NCBI GenBank assembly: GCA_001898645.1
Contig: MKUQ01000043.1
Coordinates: forward strand, 1-64,000
DNA length: 64,000 nucleotides
Source: Burkholderiales bacterium 70-64
Lineage (GTDB): Bacteria > Pseudomonadota > Gammaproteobacteria > Burkholderiales > Burkholderiaceae_E
Reading direction: 5' to 3'
Shown: positions 1 through 8,177 of the stretch, piece by piece
Numbering within the stretch: the first letter of the stretch is position 1
Layout: the number at the start of each line of letters is the position of its first letter
The notes under the pieces: model-generated
What the model was told of the DNA's origin: nothing
What the model saw: the letters and a program-made list of their open reading frames with translations, nothing else
Database searches by the model: none
Translations under genes and position numbers: made by a program

Positions 1-48
1 TGATCCTGAGTCATCTGACTTCTCCGTTGCACCCTGTTCGGGTAGGAT

Positions 49-420
49 ATGTCAGATCAAGTCGTGACTACTACACCTTACCACACACCCGTGTTCGTTC
101 TCACGCATCATCCCCGGCCGCCGCTCGAAATGGAAGGCGGGACCGTCTTCCACTTCGTCACCGAGGGCATCCATGTGGCACTGGAACGGGCGCGAGCTGC
201 GGCAGGTCGCCAGGACGTTCGCATCGGCGGCGGTGTCGCCACCATCCGCCAGTATCTGAAGGCCAAGCTGGTCGATCACGTGCACTTGGCGGTATCACCG
301 ATTCTGCTCGGCTCCGGGGAGCATCTGCTCGCCGGCCTCGACCTTCCGGCGCTCGGCTACCGCTGCACCGAAGGGGTGCCCGGTGCGAAGGCGGTGCATT
401 ACGCTATCGACCGTACGTAG
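49..420 (+). pseudogene. 5'-truncated dihydrofolate reductase/RibD-like protein
   Basis: The 123-codon frame matches the C-terminal half of the RibD C-terminal/DHFR-like family, stand-alone reductases usually about 180-210 residues long. It begins abruptly at the mid-domain segment YHTPVFVLTHH, then keeps the GGGVATIRQYL nucleotide-binding turn and the HLAVSPILLGSGEHL strand. The N-terminal substrate and cofactor half is absent, and an in-frame TAG lies at 43-45, so the frame cannot extend upstream. I therefore read it as a degraded gene. The ATG at 49 may be fortuitous. It could still be expressed as a fragment. Confidence 0.7.
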
Positions 421-460
421 GAGCGCACCGTCTGCCGTAGATGAATACGGGAGGGCAACG

Positions 461-562
461 ATGACACCCCTCACCTATCCCGACGAAAGCACCGGGTATG
501 GCAAGGCGCGCAACGCTCTGCTTGCCGTCGAATCCTTCATCCAGGGGAGTCTCGGGAAATGA
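461..562 (+). pseudogene. Possible N-terminal remnant of a DUF899-like gene
   Basis: A 33-codon frame has a good ribosome-binding site (GGGAGG) about 7 bases before its ATG. Its start, LTYPDESTGYGKARNALL, resembles the N-terminus of DUF899 (thioredoxin-like) proteins, which begin with a similar YPDES..Y..ARNALL segment. After about 22 residues the similarity stops. The frame closes with a TGA that overlaps the next gene's ATG. It is either a remnant or a short leader peptide coupled to the DUF1330 gene. The assignment rests on recall of a short motif, so confidence is low. Confidence 0.35.
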
Positions 563-846
563 GCGATGCATATGTCGTCGGCCATATCACGGTCAAGGAC
601 CTCGACAAATGGGCCGAGTATCGAAGCAGGGTTCCAGCCACTCTGGCGCCCTGGGGTGCCGAACTTGCTTTTCGCGGAAAGAAGGCCACCACCCTTGCCG
701 GCGACACTTCCTTCAGCGATATTGTCGTCATCCGCTTCCCGAGCGTTGCCGCGGTCGATGGCTGGCACTCGTCTGCTGCCTATCAGGCGCTCATCCCGCT
801 CCGCGAGCAAGCCGCCGAGGTGCTGCTGCTGTCCTATGAAACCTAG
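559..846 (+). CDS. DUF1330 domain protein
   Basis: This 95-residue protein fits the DUF1330 family, small ferredoxin-like alpha/beta dimers of unknown biochemical role. Typical features are the opening AYVVGHITVKDLDKWAEY, the central RGKKATTLAGD strand and VVIRFPSVAAVDGWHSSAAY near the end. The length is normal. The ATG overlaps the stop of the 33-codon frame upstream (ATGA), which suggests translational coupling. No signal peptide or membrane segment is visible. The 850 gene starts 3 bases after the stop, so the two are probably co-transcribed. Confidence 0.85.
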   Translation: MSDAYVVGHITVKDLDKWAEYRSRVPATLAPWGAELAFRGKKATTLAGDTSFSDIVVIRFPSVAAVDGWHSSAAYQALIPLREQAAEVLLLSYET

Positions 847-849
847 AGA

Positions 850-1272
850 ATGCGCATCACTACCCATGTCCTGTTCGCCGCACTCGCGCTTGCCGCCACC
901 CTCGCATCGGCACTGGAATCGAGGTTCGACGGATCATGGAATGTCACGATGACTTGTCCGCCTCATGAAGAGGCCGACGACGACGCCAAGGGCTACACCT
1001 ATCGCTTCCCTGCCGAAGTACGCGAGAGCCGTATGCAGGGCACGTATGGAAAGGAAGGAGAGCCAGGGTGGCACTTCCTTTACGGCAGGATCCAGGAAGA
1101 CGGAAGTGCTGCTTTGCGACTCGAGGGTATCGTCAACAACCCGGACTACGCGATCAGGAATGCGGAACGGGGGAAGCGGTACACGTACCGGATCAAGGCG
1201 CAGTTCGACGAAAAGAGCGGCGTCGGTCAACGACTGACCGGCCGTGTCTGCGAATTCAGGTTCACCCGCTGA
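850..1272 (+). CDS. Secreted protein of unknown function
   Basis: This is a 140-residue protein with a clear Sec signal peptide (hydrophobic LFAALALAATLASA, likely cleavage after residue 21 or so). The mature part opens with FDGSWNVTMTCPPHEEADD and ends with Cys-Glu-Phe-Arg-Phe, so it has two cysteines that could form a disulfide. The SWNVTM segment and alternating strands suggest a small beta-barrel-like periplasmic domain. I do not recognise the family. It follows the DUF1330 gene by 3 bases. Confidence 0.7.
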   Translation: MRITTHVLFAALALAATLASALESRFDGSWNVTMTCPPHEEADDDAKGYTYRFPAEVRESRMQGTYGKEGEPGWHFLYGRIQEDGSAALRLEGIVNNPDYAIRNAERGKRYTYRIKAQFDEKSGVGQRLTGRVCEFRFTR

Positions 1273-1324
1273 AGGCGGGGCGATCGCTGGGTTGTCGGCC
1301 ACATTGCCCTCTCGCCTCCTTTCC

Positions 1325-1873
1325 ATGCCGTCTTTTCCGCAGGGGCCTGACCCTCATGAGAGGTGCCCGTCGTCCGGCCGGGGGCTCCGGTTTCACCGCA
1401 TCTTCGTACGGCTCCGTCCGGTCCTGACGCTCTCGTTCGCAGTCCTCGCCGCGGGCTGCGCGGCTCTTTCGCAATCCGTCATCTCCGTCGATGGCGCCAG
1501 TCCCGAGCATCCTGACTCGACGGCCCGAATCGCGATCGACACGGAGAAGCCGGTGCTGCTGCGTGCGGTCGACGGGAAGCCCCTGCCCGGCAGCCGGGTC
1601 TCGAGCCGGCTGCGCTCATATGCTTACGTGCTTCGCCCGGGAACCCATGTCCTGTGGGTCAGCAGCGCTCCGTACGGACTTCCGCTCGTCCCTCAACGCA
1701 TCGGGTGCTACGTCATCGACGCCGAGTTCCCGGCGGGCTCTTCCTACTCGCTGCGCTTCGACGCCGCCAGGCAGGCGCCCGTCCTCACGCACTCGGCAGG
1801 GGCCGCGCCCGAGGTTGCGGGCGTTCTCGTCGATGAGCCCCTCGTCCTCGAACGAGGCTGCAATTGGCGGTGA
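1325..1873 (+). CDS. Putative lipoprotein
   Basis: The 182-residue product has the lipobox LAAGC with the Cys at about residue 45, preceded by a hydrophobic stretch (VLTLSFAVLAAG). This fits a lipid-anchored envelope protein. The n-region is unusually long, so the true start may be a non-ATG codon nearer the hydrophobic core. A longer frame opens at 1244, but it would overlap the previous gene. The mature domain is unrecognised; it contains LRSYAYVLRPGTHVLWV, an extended beta-type segment, and two further cysteines. Confidence 0.6.
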   Translation: MPSFPQGPDPHERCPSSGRGLRFHRIFVRLRPVLTLSFAVLAAGCAALSQSVISVDGASPEHPDSTARIAIDTEKPVLLRAVDGKPLPGSRVSSRLRSYAYVLRPGTHVLWVSSAPYGLPLVPQRIGCYVIDAEFPAGSSYSLRFDAARQAPVLTHSAGAAPEVAGVLVDEPLVLERGCNWR

Positions 1874-1955
1874 GGTCCAACCCTGCACTCCCGCCGGCCT
1901 TCCACGACCGGCTTCGCCTGCCGGCGCAGGCGGCTGAGCTCGACATCGGTACGCC

Positions 1956-2456
1956 ATGAGACCACTGCCCGGCACTCCCGCTCTCCTGCTGCTGCTCTTC
2001 GCGCTGGGCGCCTTCGTCTGGCTCACCGCAGAAGCGCTGCCTCCCGTCGTCGCATCGCACTTCTCCGCCAGCGGTGCCGCCGACGGCTTCATGCCACGCA
2101 AGACATACCGGGCCATCCTGCTTGCGCTCGTCATCGGCGCTCCGCTCCTCGTGGCCTTCGTCCCCGTCGCCGTGACCGGCGAGGGCGGCGCGAACCTCAA
2201 CATCCCGAACCGCGAGTACTGGCTCGCACCGGAGCGCAGGGAAAGCACCATTGCCTTCATTCGCGGGCACGGCAGGTGGTTCGCCGCAGCGGTGGCGCTC
2301 TTCCTGAGCTATGTCCACTGGCTGGTCGTCCAGGCCAATGAGCTTCGGCCGCCGGCACTCTCCACCACCGGCATCATCGCCGGGCTGGTGGTCTTCTTCC
2401 TCGCTCTGGCAGTCTGGCTCTTCGTCCTGTACGCGCGGTTCCGCCAACGCGCCTGA
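1956..2456 (+). CDS. DUF1648 domain integral membrane protein
   Basis: The 166-residue protein has an N-terminal membrane segment (LLLLLFALGAFVWLTA) followed by the DUF1648 hallmark VVASHFSASGAADGFMPR (Pro and His before a Gly-x-x-Asp loop). Three more hydrophobic segments lie at roughly residues 45-65, 108-125 and 140-160. DUF1648 is found in SdpI-like immunity and signalling proteins and in many small unlinked membrane proteins. This one lacks the full SdpI length. Its substrate or partner cannot be told from the context. Confidence 0.75.
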   Translation: MRPLPGTPALLLLLFALGAFVWLTAEALPPVVASHFSASGAADGFMPRKTYRAILLALVIGAPLLVAFVPVAVTGEGGANLNIPNREYWLAPERRESTIAFIRGHGRWFAAAVALFLSYVHWLVVQANELRPPALSTTGIIAGLVVFFLALAVWLFVLYARFRQRA

Positions 2457-2459
2457 CCC

Positions 2460-2951
2460 TCAGGCCCGGACCCCGGCCGCCGCAGCTCCCGGGTCTGGTC
2501 CCGGTCGAGGCGGCTCGTTCGGCACCGGCCCGGGCGGGGCGAGCACCAGGCCGTACCGGGCCATGACTTCCATCAGCTTCGTGCGATCGGGCGGCCCACC
2601 CGCGCCGACGAGGGCGCCCACATCGCGGAAGTACTGCTCGCCGATGTCGGGCGTGAGCATCACCAGAGCGCGCGCGGTCGCGGCGCCGGGGTTGCTGAAA
2701 TGGTGCACGGAGCCCCGCGGCGTGGACATCCAGTCGCCCTGCTTCAAGTCGCGGGTTTCGCCGTCGACCGAGTACCTGAGCACGCCCTCCAGGACATAGA
2801 CGCACTCTTCGTTGCGGGAATGGCTGTGCGGCGGCGGTACGTGGGCTCCGGCCGGGACTTTCAGCTCGAACAGCCCCAGCCCGCCGCGTTGCGCCCCGTC
2901 CACGAGGTAGCGAATCTCCATCGCTCCGATCTTGATGGTCTGCGAACCCAT
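2460..2951 (-). CDS. Cupin domain protein
   Basis: This is a 163-residue single-domain cupin_2 protein. Motif 1 is visible as PPPHSHSRNEECVYVLEG (His, His, Glu metal ligands) and motif 2 as PRGSVHHFSNPG. These support a metal-binding beta-barrel, but the substrate is unknown. The Pro/Ala/Gly-rich C-terminal 25 residues look disordered. The gene is convergent with the DUF1648 gene, with only 3 bases between stops. It diverges from the epimerase gene at 3126. Confidence 0.8.
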   Translation of the reverse strand: MGSQTIKIGAMEIRYLVDGAQRGGLGLFELKVPAGAHVPPPHSHSRNEECVYVLEGVLRYSVDGETRDLKQGDWMSTPRGSVHHFSNPGAATARALVMLTPDIGEQYFRDVGALVGAGGPPDRTKLMEVMARYGLVLAPPGPVPNEPPRPGPDPGAAAAGVRA

Positions 2952-3125
2952 GACGATCTCCTCGGTTCGATACGGCTCGGGCGCTCGAGGGCCTCTTCGA
3001 ATTCTCCTACCGGAGTCGACCCTGTGAAAAGCCTGCCGTTGCGCCGCCGGGCCGCACCGGAGACAATGGTTTCCGACAGGCCGAGGCTCGGTCGATCGCC
3101 ATCGGTTTCCGGAGCAAGGATCCGC

Positions 3126-4061
3126 ATGCAGACCATCCTGGGCGCCAACGGCGTCATCGCCCGTGAACTCTCACGCAGCCTCTCGCCCTCGACCGACCGG
3201 ATCCGGCAGGTCAGCCGCAACCCCCGACGGGTCAACGCCGGCGACGAGACCTTCGCGGCGGATCTCCTCGACCCCGCCGCGACCGCTCGAGCCATAGCCG
3301 GCAGCGACGTCGCCTACCTGGTGGCGGGATTGAAGTACGACGCCGCGGTCTGGCAGGAGCAGTGGCCGCGAGTGATGCGTAACGTGATCGACGGCTGCAA
3401 GCGGCACGGAAGCCGCCTCGTCTTCCTCGACAACGTCTACGCTTACGGCAGGGTCGACGGCCCGATGACGGAACGGACGCCGTTCGATCCGTGCAGCCGC
3501 AAAGGGGAAGTCAGGGCCCGGATCGCGACCATGCTGCTGGACGAGATGCGTTCGGGCGATCTGCGGGCGATGATCGTGCGCTCGGCGGACTTCTACGGAC
3601 CCGGCGCCTTGCAGAGCTTCCCGCACGTCACCGTGTTCGAACGCCTGAAGGCGGGCAAGGTGCCGCAATGGATCGGCAACGCCAAGGCGGTCCACACTTT
3701 CACCTACACGCCGGATGCAGGCCGCGCGATCGCGGTGCTGGGGCAGTCCGCGGAGGCGTATGGGCAGACGTGGCACCTGCCGACCACGAAGGAGCCATTG
3801 GCCGGCGAGGACATCGTGCGCCTCGCCTGCGAGCTCGCGGGACGCTCCTTCGGGATACGGGTCGCGCCTCGCTGGATGCTGAGATTGATGGGTCTCTTCG
3901 TGCCGGTGCTGAGGGAGAACGGCGAGATGATGTATCAGTTCGAGCACGACTACCGCTTCGACAGCGGGAAGATCGAGGCAGCCTATGGCCTCTCCCCGAC
4001 ACCCTACCGAACGGGGATCTCCGCCTGCCTGGCCGGCCGGAGTGCGAACGACAAGGCGTGA
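3126..4061 (+). CDS. NAD-dependent epimerase/dehydratase family protein
   Basis: The 311-residue protein has an N-terminal Rossmann fold starting directly with the nucleotide-binding turn GANGVIA, as in atypical extended SDR proteins. VAYLVAGLKYD and RLVFLDNVYAYG (strand plus tyrosine region) fit this family. The YxxxK catalytic pair is not clear, so it could be an NmrA-like or reductase-type member. The start at 3126 puts the glycine-rich turn at residues 6-12; the frame opens further upstream but without family similarity. The product is cytosolic and its substrate is unknown. Confidence 0.75.
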   Translation: MQTILGANGVIARELSRSLSPSTDRIRQVSRNPRRVNAGDETFAADLLDPAATARAIAGSDVAYLVAGLKYDAAVWQEQWPRVMRNVIDGCKRHGSRLVFLDNVYAYGRVDGPMTERTPFDPCSRKGEVRARIATMLLDEMRSGDLRAMIVRSADFYGPGALQSFPHVTVFERLKAGKVPQWIGNAKAVHTFTYTPDAGRAIAVLGQSAEAYGQTWHLPTTKEPLAGEDIVRLACELAGRSFGIRVAPRWMLRLMGLFVPVLRENGEMMYQFEHDYRFDSGKIEAAYGLSPTPYRTGISACLAGRSANDKA

Positions 4062-4114
4062 TGCACGTCCGCATCGCTTCGCCCGGAGCGCCCGTGCCCG
4101 CTGCCGGGGACGCG

Positions 4115-5029
4115 TCACGCCCCGGGTTCGGTCACCAGCTCGCGCCGCACCAGCACCGCCGTATTGCGCGGCACGACGGCGCGGCCGCGTGCCAGCAGGT
4201 GCACCTTCGTGAATGCGGCGCCGAACAGCAGGATCAGCGACGAGTAGTAGACCCACAGCAGGATCAGCACCACCGAGCCCGCCGCACCGTAGGTGGAGGC
4301 CGTGGCCGTGTGGGTGAGATAGACGGCGATGCCCCAGCGGCCGATCGAGAACAGCATGGCGGTGACCAGCGCGCCGAGGGCCACGTCGCGCCAGCGCAGG
4401 ACGACGTCGGGCAGCACCTTGAAGACTGCGCCGAAGAGCAGCGAGGCCGTCAGCAGCGACACCAGCATTTCGCTGCCGCTCAGCAGCGCCGCCACCGCCG
4501 GCACGAACCGGTCGGTGAACGCCAGCGCCGCGCGCAGCACCACGCCGAGCAGCAGCGAGACCAGCAGCACGAAGCCGATCGCCAGCACGACGGTGAGCGA
4601 CAGCAGGCGCTTCTTCGCGATCGCGAAGAGGTTGTTGCGGTTCGGCCGCGCGGTCACGCCCCAGATCGCGTTCAGCGAGGACTGCATCTGCCCGAACACG
4701 GTCGTCGCGCCGGCGAGCAGCGCGGCCACGCCGAGCAGCGAGGGCAGCAGGCCCGATTCCTCGATGCGCGAGCGCGCGACCGCCTGCTCGACCGCGACGG
4801 CCGCCTCGCGGCCCATCACGTCCTGGAGCTGCCCGACGATGTGGCCCTCGGCCGCCTGCTCGCCCAGCACCAGGCCGATCACCGATACCGCGATGATGAC
4901 GACCGGCGCCAGCGAGAACAGCGTGTAGAACGCGAGCGCGCCGGCGTGGCTGAAGGCGTTGCTGTCGAGCCAGAGCACGACGGCGCCGCGGGTGACCGAC
5001 CACCAGCGCAGCACGGCTTGCTTGCACAT
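4115..5029 (-). CDS. YihY/BrkB family inner-membrane protein
   Basis: This 304-residue polytopic protein has about six transmembrane segments. It carries the family signature near the N-terminus, AGALAFYTLFSLAPVVIIAV, and GSVVLILLWVYYSSLILLFGA followed by the short TKV motif near the C-terminus. The family was once labelled ribonuclease BN; that name is not supported by the membrane topology, and its role (possibly transport) is unsettled. Length is normal. It is a single gene, convergent with the epimerase gene. Confidence 0.9.
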   Translation of the reverse strand: MCKQAVLRWWSVTRGAVVLWLDSNAFSHAGALAFYTLFSLAPVVIIAVSVIGLVLGEQAAEGHIVGQLQDVMGREAAVAVEQAVARSRIEESGLLPSLLGVAALLAGATTVFGQMQSSLNAIWGVTARPNRNNLFAIAKKRLLSLTVVLAIGFVLLVSLLLGVVLRAALAFTDRFVPAVAALLSGSEMLVSLLTASLLFGAVFKVLPDVVLRWRDVALGALVTAMLFSIGRWGIAVYLTHTATASTYGAAGSVVLILLWVYYSSLILLFGAAFTKVHLLARGRAVVPRNTAVLVRRELVTEPGA

Positions 5030-5186
5030 GGGATGGCGCTATGCCTCGCTTGCCGGGCCATTCTACTGCATGCAAGAGCGCGGTCCGCAGGGCGTCTCGC
5101 CGTGCACGATGTATTCTCCGGAAACGTGTCCTGCTCGTGAGTCGCCCGGCCCGCCGCTGCGCGGCGAGCCTCCCGGAGTAACGGCC

Positions 5187-5555
5187 ATGTTCGATCACAT
5201 CGGTTTCGGAGTATCCGACCTCGCCGAAAGCAAGGCGTTCTTTCTCGAGGCCTTGCGGCCTCTCGGAGTCTCGGTGGTCATGGAAGGCCCTTATGGCGTC
5301 GGCCTCGGCCGCGACGGCAAGCCGACGCTGTGGATCCACGAGACCACGGAGACGCCGGCCCGCCTGCACATCGCCATCGCGGCGCAGACCAGAGCCGAGG
5401 TGGACGCGTTCCACCGGGCGGCGCTGGCCGCCGGCGCAAAGGACAACGGTGCCCCGGGGCTGCGGCCGCACTATCATCCGAACTACTACGGCGCCTTCGT
5501 CATCGGGCCGGACGGCCACAACGTGGAAGCCGTGTGCCACAAACCCCAGCCCTGA
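5187..5555 (+). CDS. VOC family protein (glyoxalase/bleomycin-resistance fold)
   Basis: The 122-residue protein has the full VOC two-module layout: FDHIGFGVSDLAESKAFF at the start (first metal-ligand His) and HYHPNYYGAFVIGPDGHNVE at the end (HPNYYGAFV.DPDGHN-type motif seen in small glyoxalase-like enzymes). The ATG at 5187 follows a GGAG ribosome-binding site. The substrate is not predictable. It is followed 31 bases later by the PaiB gene on the same strand, probably one transcript. Confidence 0.88.
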   Translation: MFDHIGFGVSDLAESKAFFLEALRPLGVSVVMEGPYGVGLGRDGKPTLWIHETTETPARLHIAIAAQTRAEVDAFHRAALAAGAKDNGAPGLRPHYHPNYYGAFVIGPDGHNVEAVCHKPQP

Positions 5556-5586
5556 AAGGCCCGCGGCGGCCTCCGGTCCTCCGTCC

Positions 5587-6225
5587 ATGTACATCCCGAA
5601 GCACTTCGACGAGCCGAGAATTGACGTCCTGCACGCGCTGATCCGCGCCAGACCGCTGTCCACGCTCGTCACGCTCTCGCCCGGCGGAATCGACGCCAAT
5701 CACATCCCGCTGCATCTCTCGGACGACCCGGCTCCGCTCGGCACGCTGCGCGGCCATGTCGCCCGCGCGAACCCGGTCTGGAGCGACCTGGCCAAGGGCG
5801 GCGACGTGCTGGCGATCTTCCACGGCCCGGACGCCTACGTCACGCCCTCGTGGTATCCGACCAAGGCGGAAACCGGCAAGGCGGTCCCGACATGGAACTA
5901 CGCGGTCGTCCACGCCCATGGCGCACCGCGCGTCGTCGACGATCCGTCGTGGCTGCGCACCCATCTCACGGCGCTCACGGCGCACAACGAAGCCGCGTTC
6001 CCCGAACCGTGGCACTACTCCGATGCGCCGGCCGAGTTCACCGACAAGCTGCTCGAAGCGATCGTCGGCATCGAGATCACGATCACCCGGCTGTCCGGCA
6101 AGTGGAAGGCCAGCCAGAACCAGCCCGAACGGAACCGCATCGGCGTGGTGCACGGCCTGCGTGCCAGGGGCGGCGACGAGGCGCTGGAGGTGGCCGGCCT
6201 GGTCGAGCGGGCCGGCGTACACTGA
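5587..6225 (+). CDS. FMN-binding negative transcriptional regulator, PaiB family
   Basis: The 212-residue protein opens with MYIPKHFDEP, typical of PaiB. It also contains ANHIPLHLSDD, HVARANPVW, FHGPDAYVTPSWYPTK and VPTWNYAVVHAHG, all family-diagnostic blocks of this split-barrel flavin-binding fold. In Bacillus, PaiB affects protease and sporulation regulation; in proteobacteria its role is unknown. The C-terminal KASQNQPERNRIGVVHGL is also conserved. Length is normal. Confidence 0.92.
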   Translation: MYIPKHFDEPRIDVLHALIRARPLSTLVTLSPGGIDANHIPLHLSDDPAPLGTLRGHVARANPVWSDLAKGGDVLAIFHGPDAYVTPSWYPTKAETGKAVPTWNYAVVHAHGAPRVVDDPSWLRTHLTALTAHNEAAFPEPWHYSDAPAEFTDKLLEAIVGIEITITRLSGKWKASQNQPERNRIGVVHGLRARGGDEALEVAGLVERAGVH

Positions 6226-6312
6226 TTCTTCGATTCCGGCGCGCCGGGCGACGTCGTTCCGGCCCCGGCACCGCCGGGTGTCGACGCGTAATCACCCGCC
6301 CGGAGCAGACGC

Positions 6313-6477
6313 ATGCATCCCCGCATCACGATGATCACGCTCGGCGTCACCGACCTCGATCGCTCGGTGGCGTTCTTCGACCTCAGACCCCGCCCCGGCG
6401 CCTTCAAGGCGACTGGCGCCGCGGCCGAGCGCTTCGATGCGCGCATCGGCATGCTGCCATGCCACGCATCGGCCTGA
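6313..6477 (+). pseudogene. Remnant of a VOC/glyoxalase-type gene
   Basis: A 54-codon frame starts with HPRITMITLGVTDLDRSVAF, a typical N-terminus of a VOC protein about 130-140 residues long. Right after RSVAFF the sequence jumps to an arginine/proline-rich stretch without family character and stops. An internal deletion or frameshift has probably removed most of the gene. Its end overlaps the first codons of the phosphodiesterase gene at 6459. It lies 88 bases after the PaiB gene and may belong to the same transcript. Confidence 0.65.
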
Positions 6478-6971
6478 TCTCGGATACGCACGGGCTGCTG
6501 CGGCCGCAGGCCACGGCGTTCCTGCACGGCTGCGATCACATCGTTCACGGCGGCGACATCGGGCATGCCGGCATCCTCGAAGCGCTCGCCGCCATCGCGC
6601 CGGTGACCGCGGTGCGCGGCAACAACGACTTCGGCACCTGGGCCGAGCGCCTGCCCGAGACGGCGCTGTGCAGGGTCGGGGAAATCCGCCTCTATGTGAT
6701 TCACGACCTCGCGCTGCTCGACATCGATCCGCAGGCCGCGGGCGTACACGTCGTCGTCTCCGGCCACTCGCACAAGCCGTCGATCGCGCGGCGGCAGGGC
6801 GTGCTGTTCGTCAATCCGGGCAGTGCCGGCCCGCGGCGCTTCAGGCTGCCGGTCTCGGTCGCCGAGCTCGTCGTCGATGACGGCGACGTGGTCTCGGTGC
6901 GCACGGTCGAGCTGCAGGTGGAGAATTCGTCCCGGGCCGCGCATCACGCGGCCCTCCCGAGGAGGCTGTAG
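6459..6971 (+). CDS. YfcE/MJ0936-type metallophosphoesterase
   Basis: The 170-residue protein carries all calcineurin-like phosphoesterase motifs in order: IGLISDTHG (Asp-x-His), VHGGDIGH (GGD), VRGNNDF (GNxD), IHD, and SGHSHKP (GHxH). This is the small YfcE class of phosphodiesterase. The physiological substrate is unknown. It begins inside the end of the VOC remnant, and the next gene starts 2 bases after its stop, suggesting a two-gene unit. Confidence 0.92.
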   Translation: MPRIGLISDTHGLLRPQATAFLHGCDHIVHGGDIGHAGILEALAAIAPVTAVRGNNDFGTWAERLPETALCRVGEIRLYVIHDLALLDIDPQAAGVHVVVSGHSHKPSIARRQGVLFVNPGSAGPRRFRLPVSVAELVVDDGDVVSVRTVELQVENSSRAAHHAALPRRL

Positions 6972-6973
6972 CC

Positions 6974-7522
6974 ATGGATACGATCCTCTGGCGCCGCCTG
7001 GACACCGCCGGTCACGATGCCTGTCGGCTTATGACGGCCGACGAGGGCTGGCGCCTGCAGGGTGCGGCGGCATTCCGACACGACGGTGCGGCGGCATGCC
7101 TCGCCTACGACGTAGCCTGCGATACGGCGTGGCACACGCTGGGGGGCGTGGTGCACGGCTGGGCGGGCGCGAACGCGCTGGACTTCCGGGTCGTGAAGCT
7201 GCCCGGCGGCATCTGGACGCTCAACGAGCAGATCGTGCCGCAGCTGGGCGGATGCATCGACCTGGACCTCGGGTTCACGCCGGCCACGAACCTGATCCAG
7301 CTCCGACGCGTGGCGCTCGAGGTCGGCGAGGCCGCGGACGTTCCCGTCGCGTGGCTCGACGTGTTCGCCGGCACGCTCGATACGCTGCATCAGCGGTACG
7401 AACGGCTCGCCGTCGACCAGTACGGCTACGAGGCGCCGCGCTTCTCTTACTCAGCCGTTCTCCGGGTCGATGCGGGCGGGTTCGTGCGGCACTACCCTCA
7501 GTTGTGGGAGGCCGTGCCGTGA
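6974..7522 (+). CDS. Putative glycolipid-binding family protein (DUF1089)
   Basis: The 182-residue protein matches the putative glycolipid-binding family (former DUF1089): LWRRLDTAGHDACRL at the N-terminus, GWRLQGAAAF, central VVKLPGGIWTLNEQ, and the late GCIDLDLGFTPATNLIQLRR with FSYSAVLRVDAGGFV at the C-terminus. The glycolipid link rests on a distant comparison within the family and is not established biochemically. The protein is cytosolic with no signal peptide. Confidence 0.8.
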   Translation: MDTILWRRLDTAGHDACRLMTADEGWRLQGAAAFRHDGAAACLAYDVACDTAWHTLGGVVHGWAGANALDFRVVKLPGGIWTLNEQIVPQLGGCIDLDLGFTPATNLIQLRRVALEVGEAADVPVAWLDVFAGTLDTLHQRYERLAVDQYGYEAPRFSYSAVLRVDAGGFVRHYPQLWEAVP

Positions 7523-7569
7523 AGTGCCGAACGCATCATCAACGATCGTCAACGACAGCGAGGTGACAC

Positions 7570-8124
7570 ATGAACCAGTACCGGATCGCCGTGGTCGTCG
7601 GCAGCCTGCGGCGCGAGTCGATCAATCGCAAGCTCGCCCATGCCGTCTGCCGGCTGGCGCCGGCGGAGTTCTCGTTCAGCCAGCCGGAGATCGGCGACCT
7701 TCCACTTTACAACCAGGACCAGGAGAACGATCCGGCGGACTCCGTCAAGCGGCTCAAGGCGGAGATCAAGGCCGCGCAGGGCGTGATCTTCGTGACGCCC
7801 GAGTACAACCGCTCGATTCCCGGCGTGCTGAAGAACGCGCTGGATTATGCATCGCGCCCGTACGGACAGAGCGCCTGGGCCGGCAAGCCGGCCGGCGTGC
7901 TGGGCGCCTCGGGCGGAGCGATCGGTTCGGCCATCGCGCAGCAGCACCTGCGCGGCGTACTCGCCTATCTCGACATGCCGACGCTGGGCCAGCCCGAGGC
8001 GTTCATCCAGGTGAAGGACGGCATGTTCGACCAGGCCGGCGACATCGCGATCGAGAGCACGCGCACGTTCCTGCGGGGGTGGATGGAGAAGTACGCCGCC
8101 TGGGTGAAGAAGCACGCCGGGTGA
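7570..8124 (+). CDS. NAD(P)H-dependent FMN reductase
   Basis: This 184-residue flavodoxin-like protein belongs to the FMN_red family that includes chromate/quinone reductases. Visible motifs are VVVGSLRRESINRKLA (phosphate-binding loop), the FMN-contacting VTPEYNRSIPGVLKNALD and the glycine-rich GVLGASGGAIG. It probably catalyses two-electron reduction of quinones or free flavin. A ribosome-binding site (GCGAGGTGA) precedes the ATG. It stands alone, ending 50 bases before the convergent nrdG gene. Confidence 0.9.
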   Translation: MNQYRIAVVVGSLRRESINRKLAHAVCRLAPAEFSFSQPEIGDLPLYNQDQENDPADSVKRLKAEIKAAQGVIFVTPEYNRSIPGVLKNALDYASRPYGQSAWAGKPAGVLGASGGAIGSAIAQQHLRGVLAYLDMPTLGQPEAFIQVKDGMFDQAGDIAIESTRTFLRGWMEKYAAWVKKHAG

Positions 8125-8177
8125 CGCACGGCCAGGCGCGGCGAAGGCGCCGGCCGGCCTGCCGCGCAGTCCGCGAT

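Noticed and set aside
3171-5699. Minus-strand frame of 842 codons spanning three genes
   Set aside because: It crosses the epimerase, YihY and VOC genes out of frame and has no similarity of its own.
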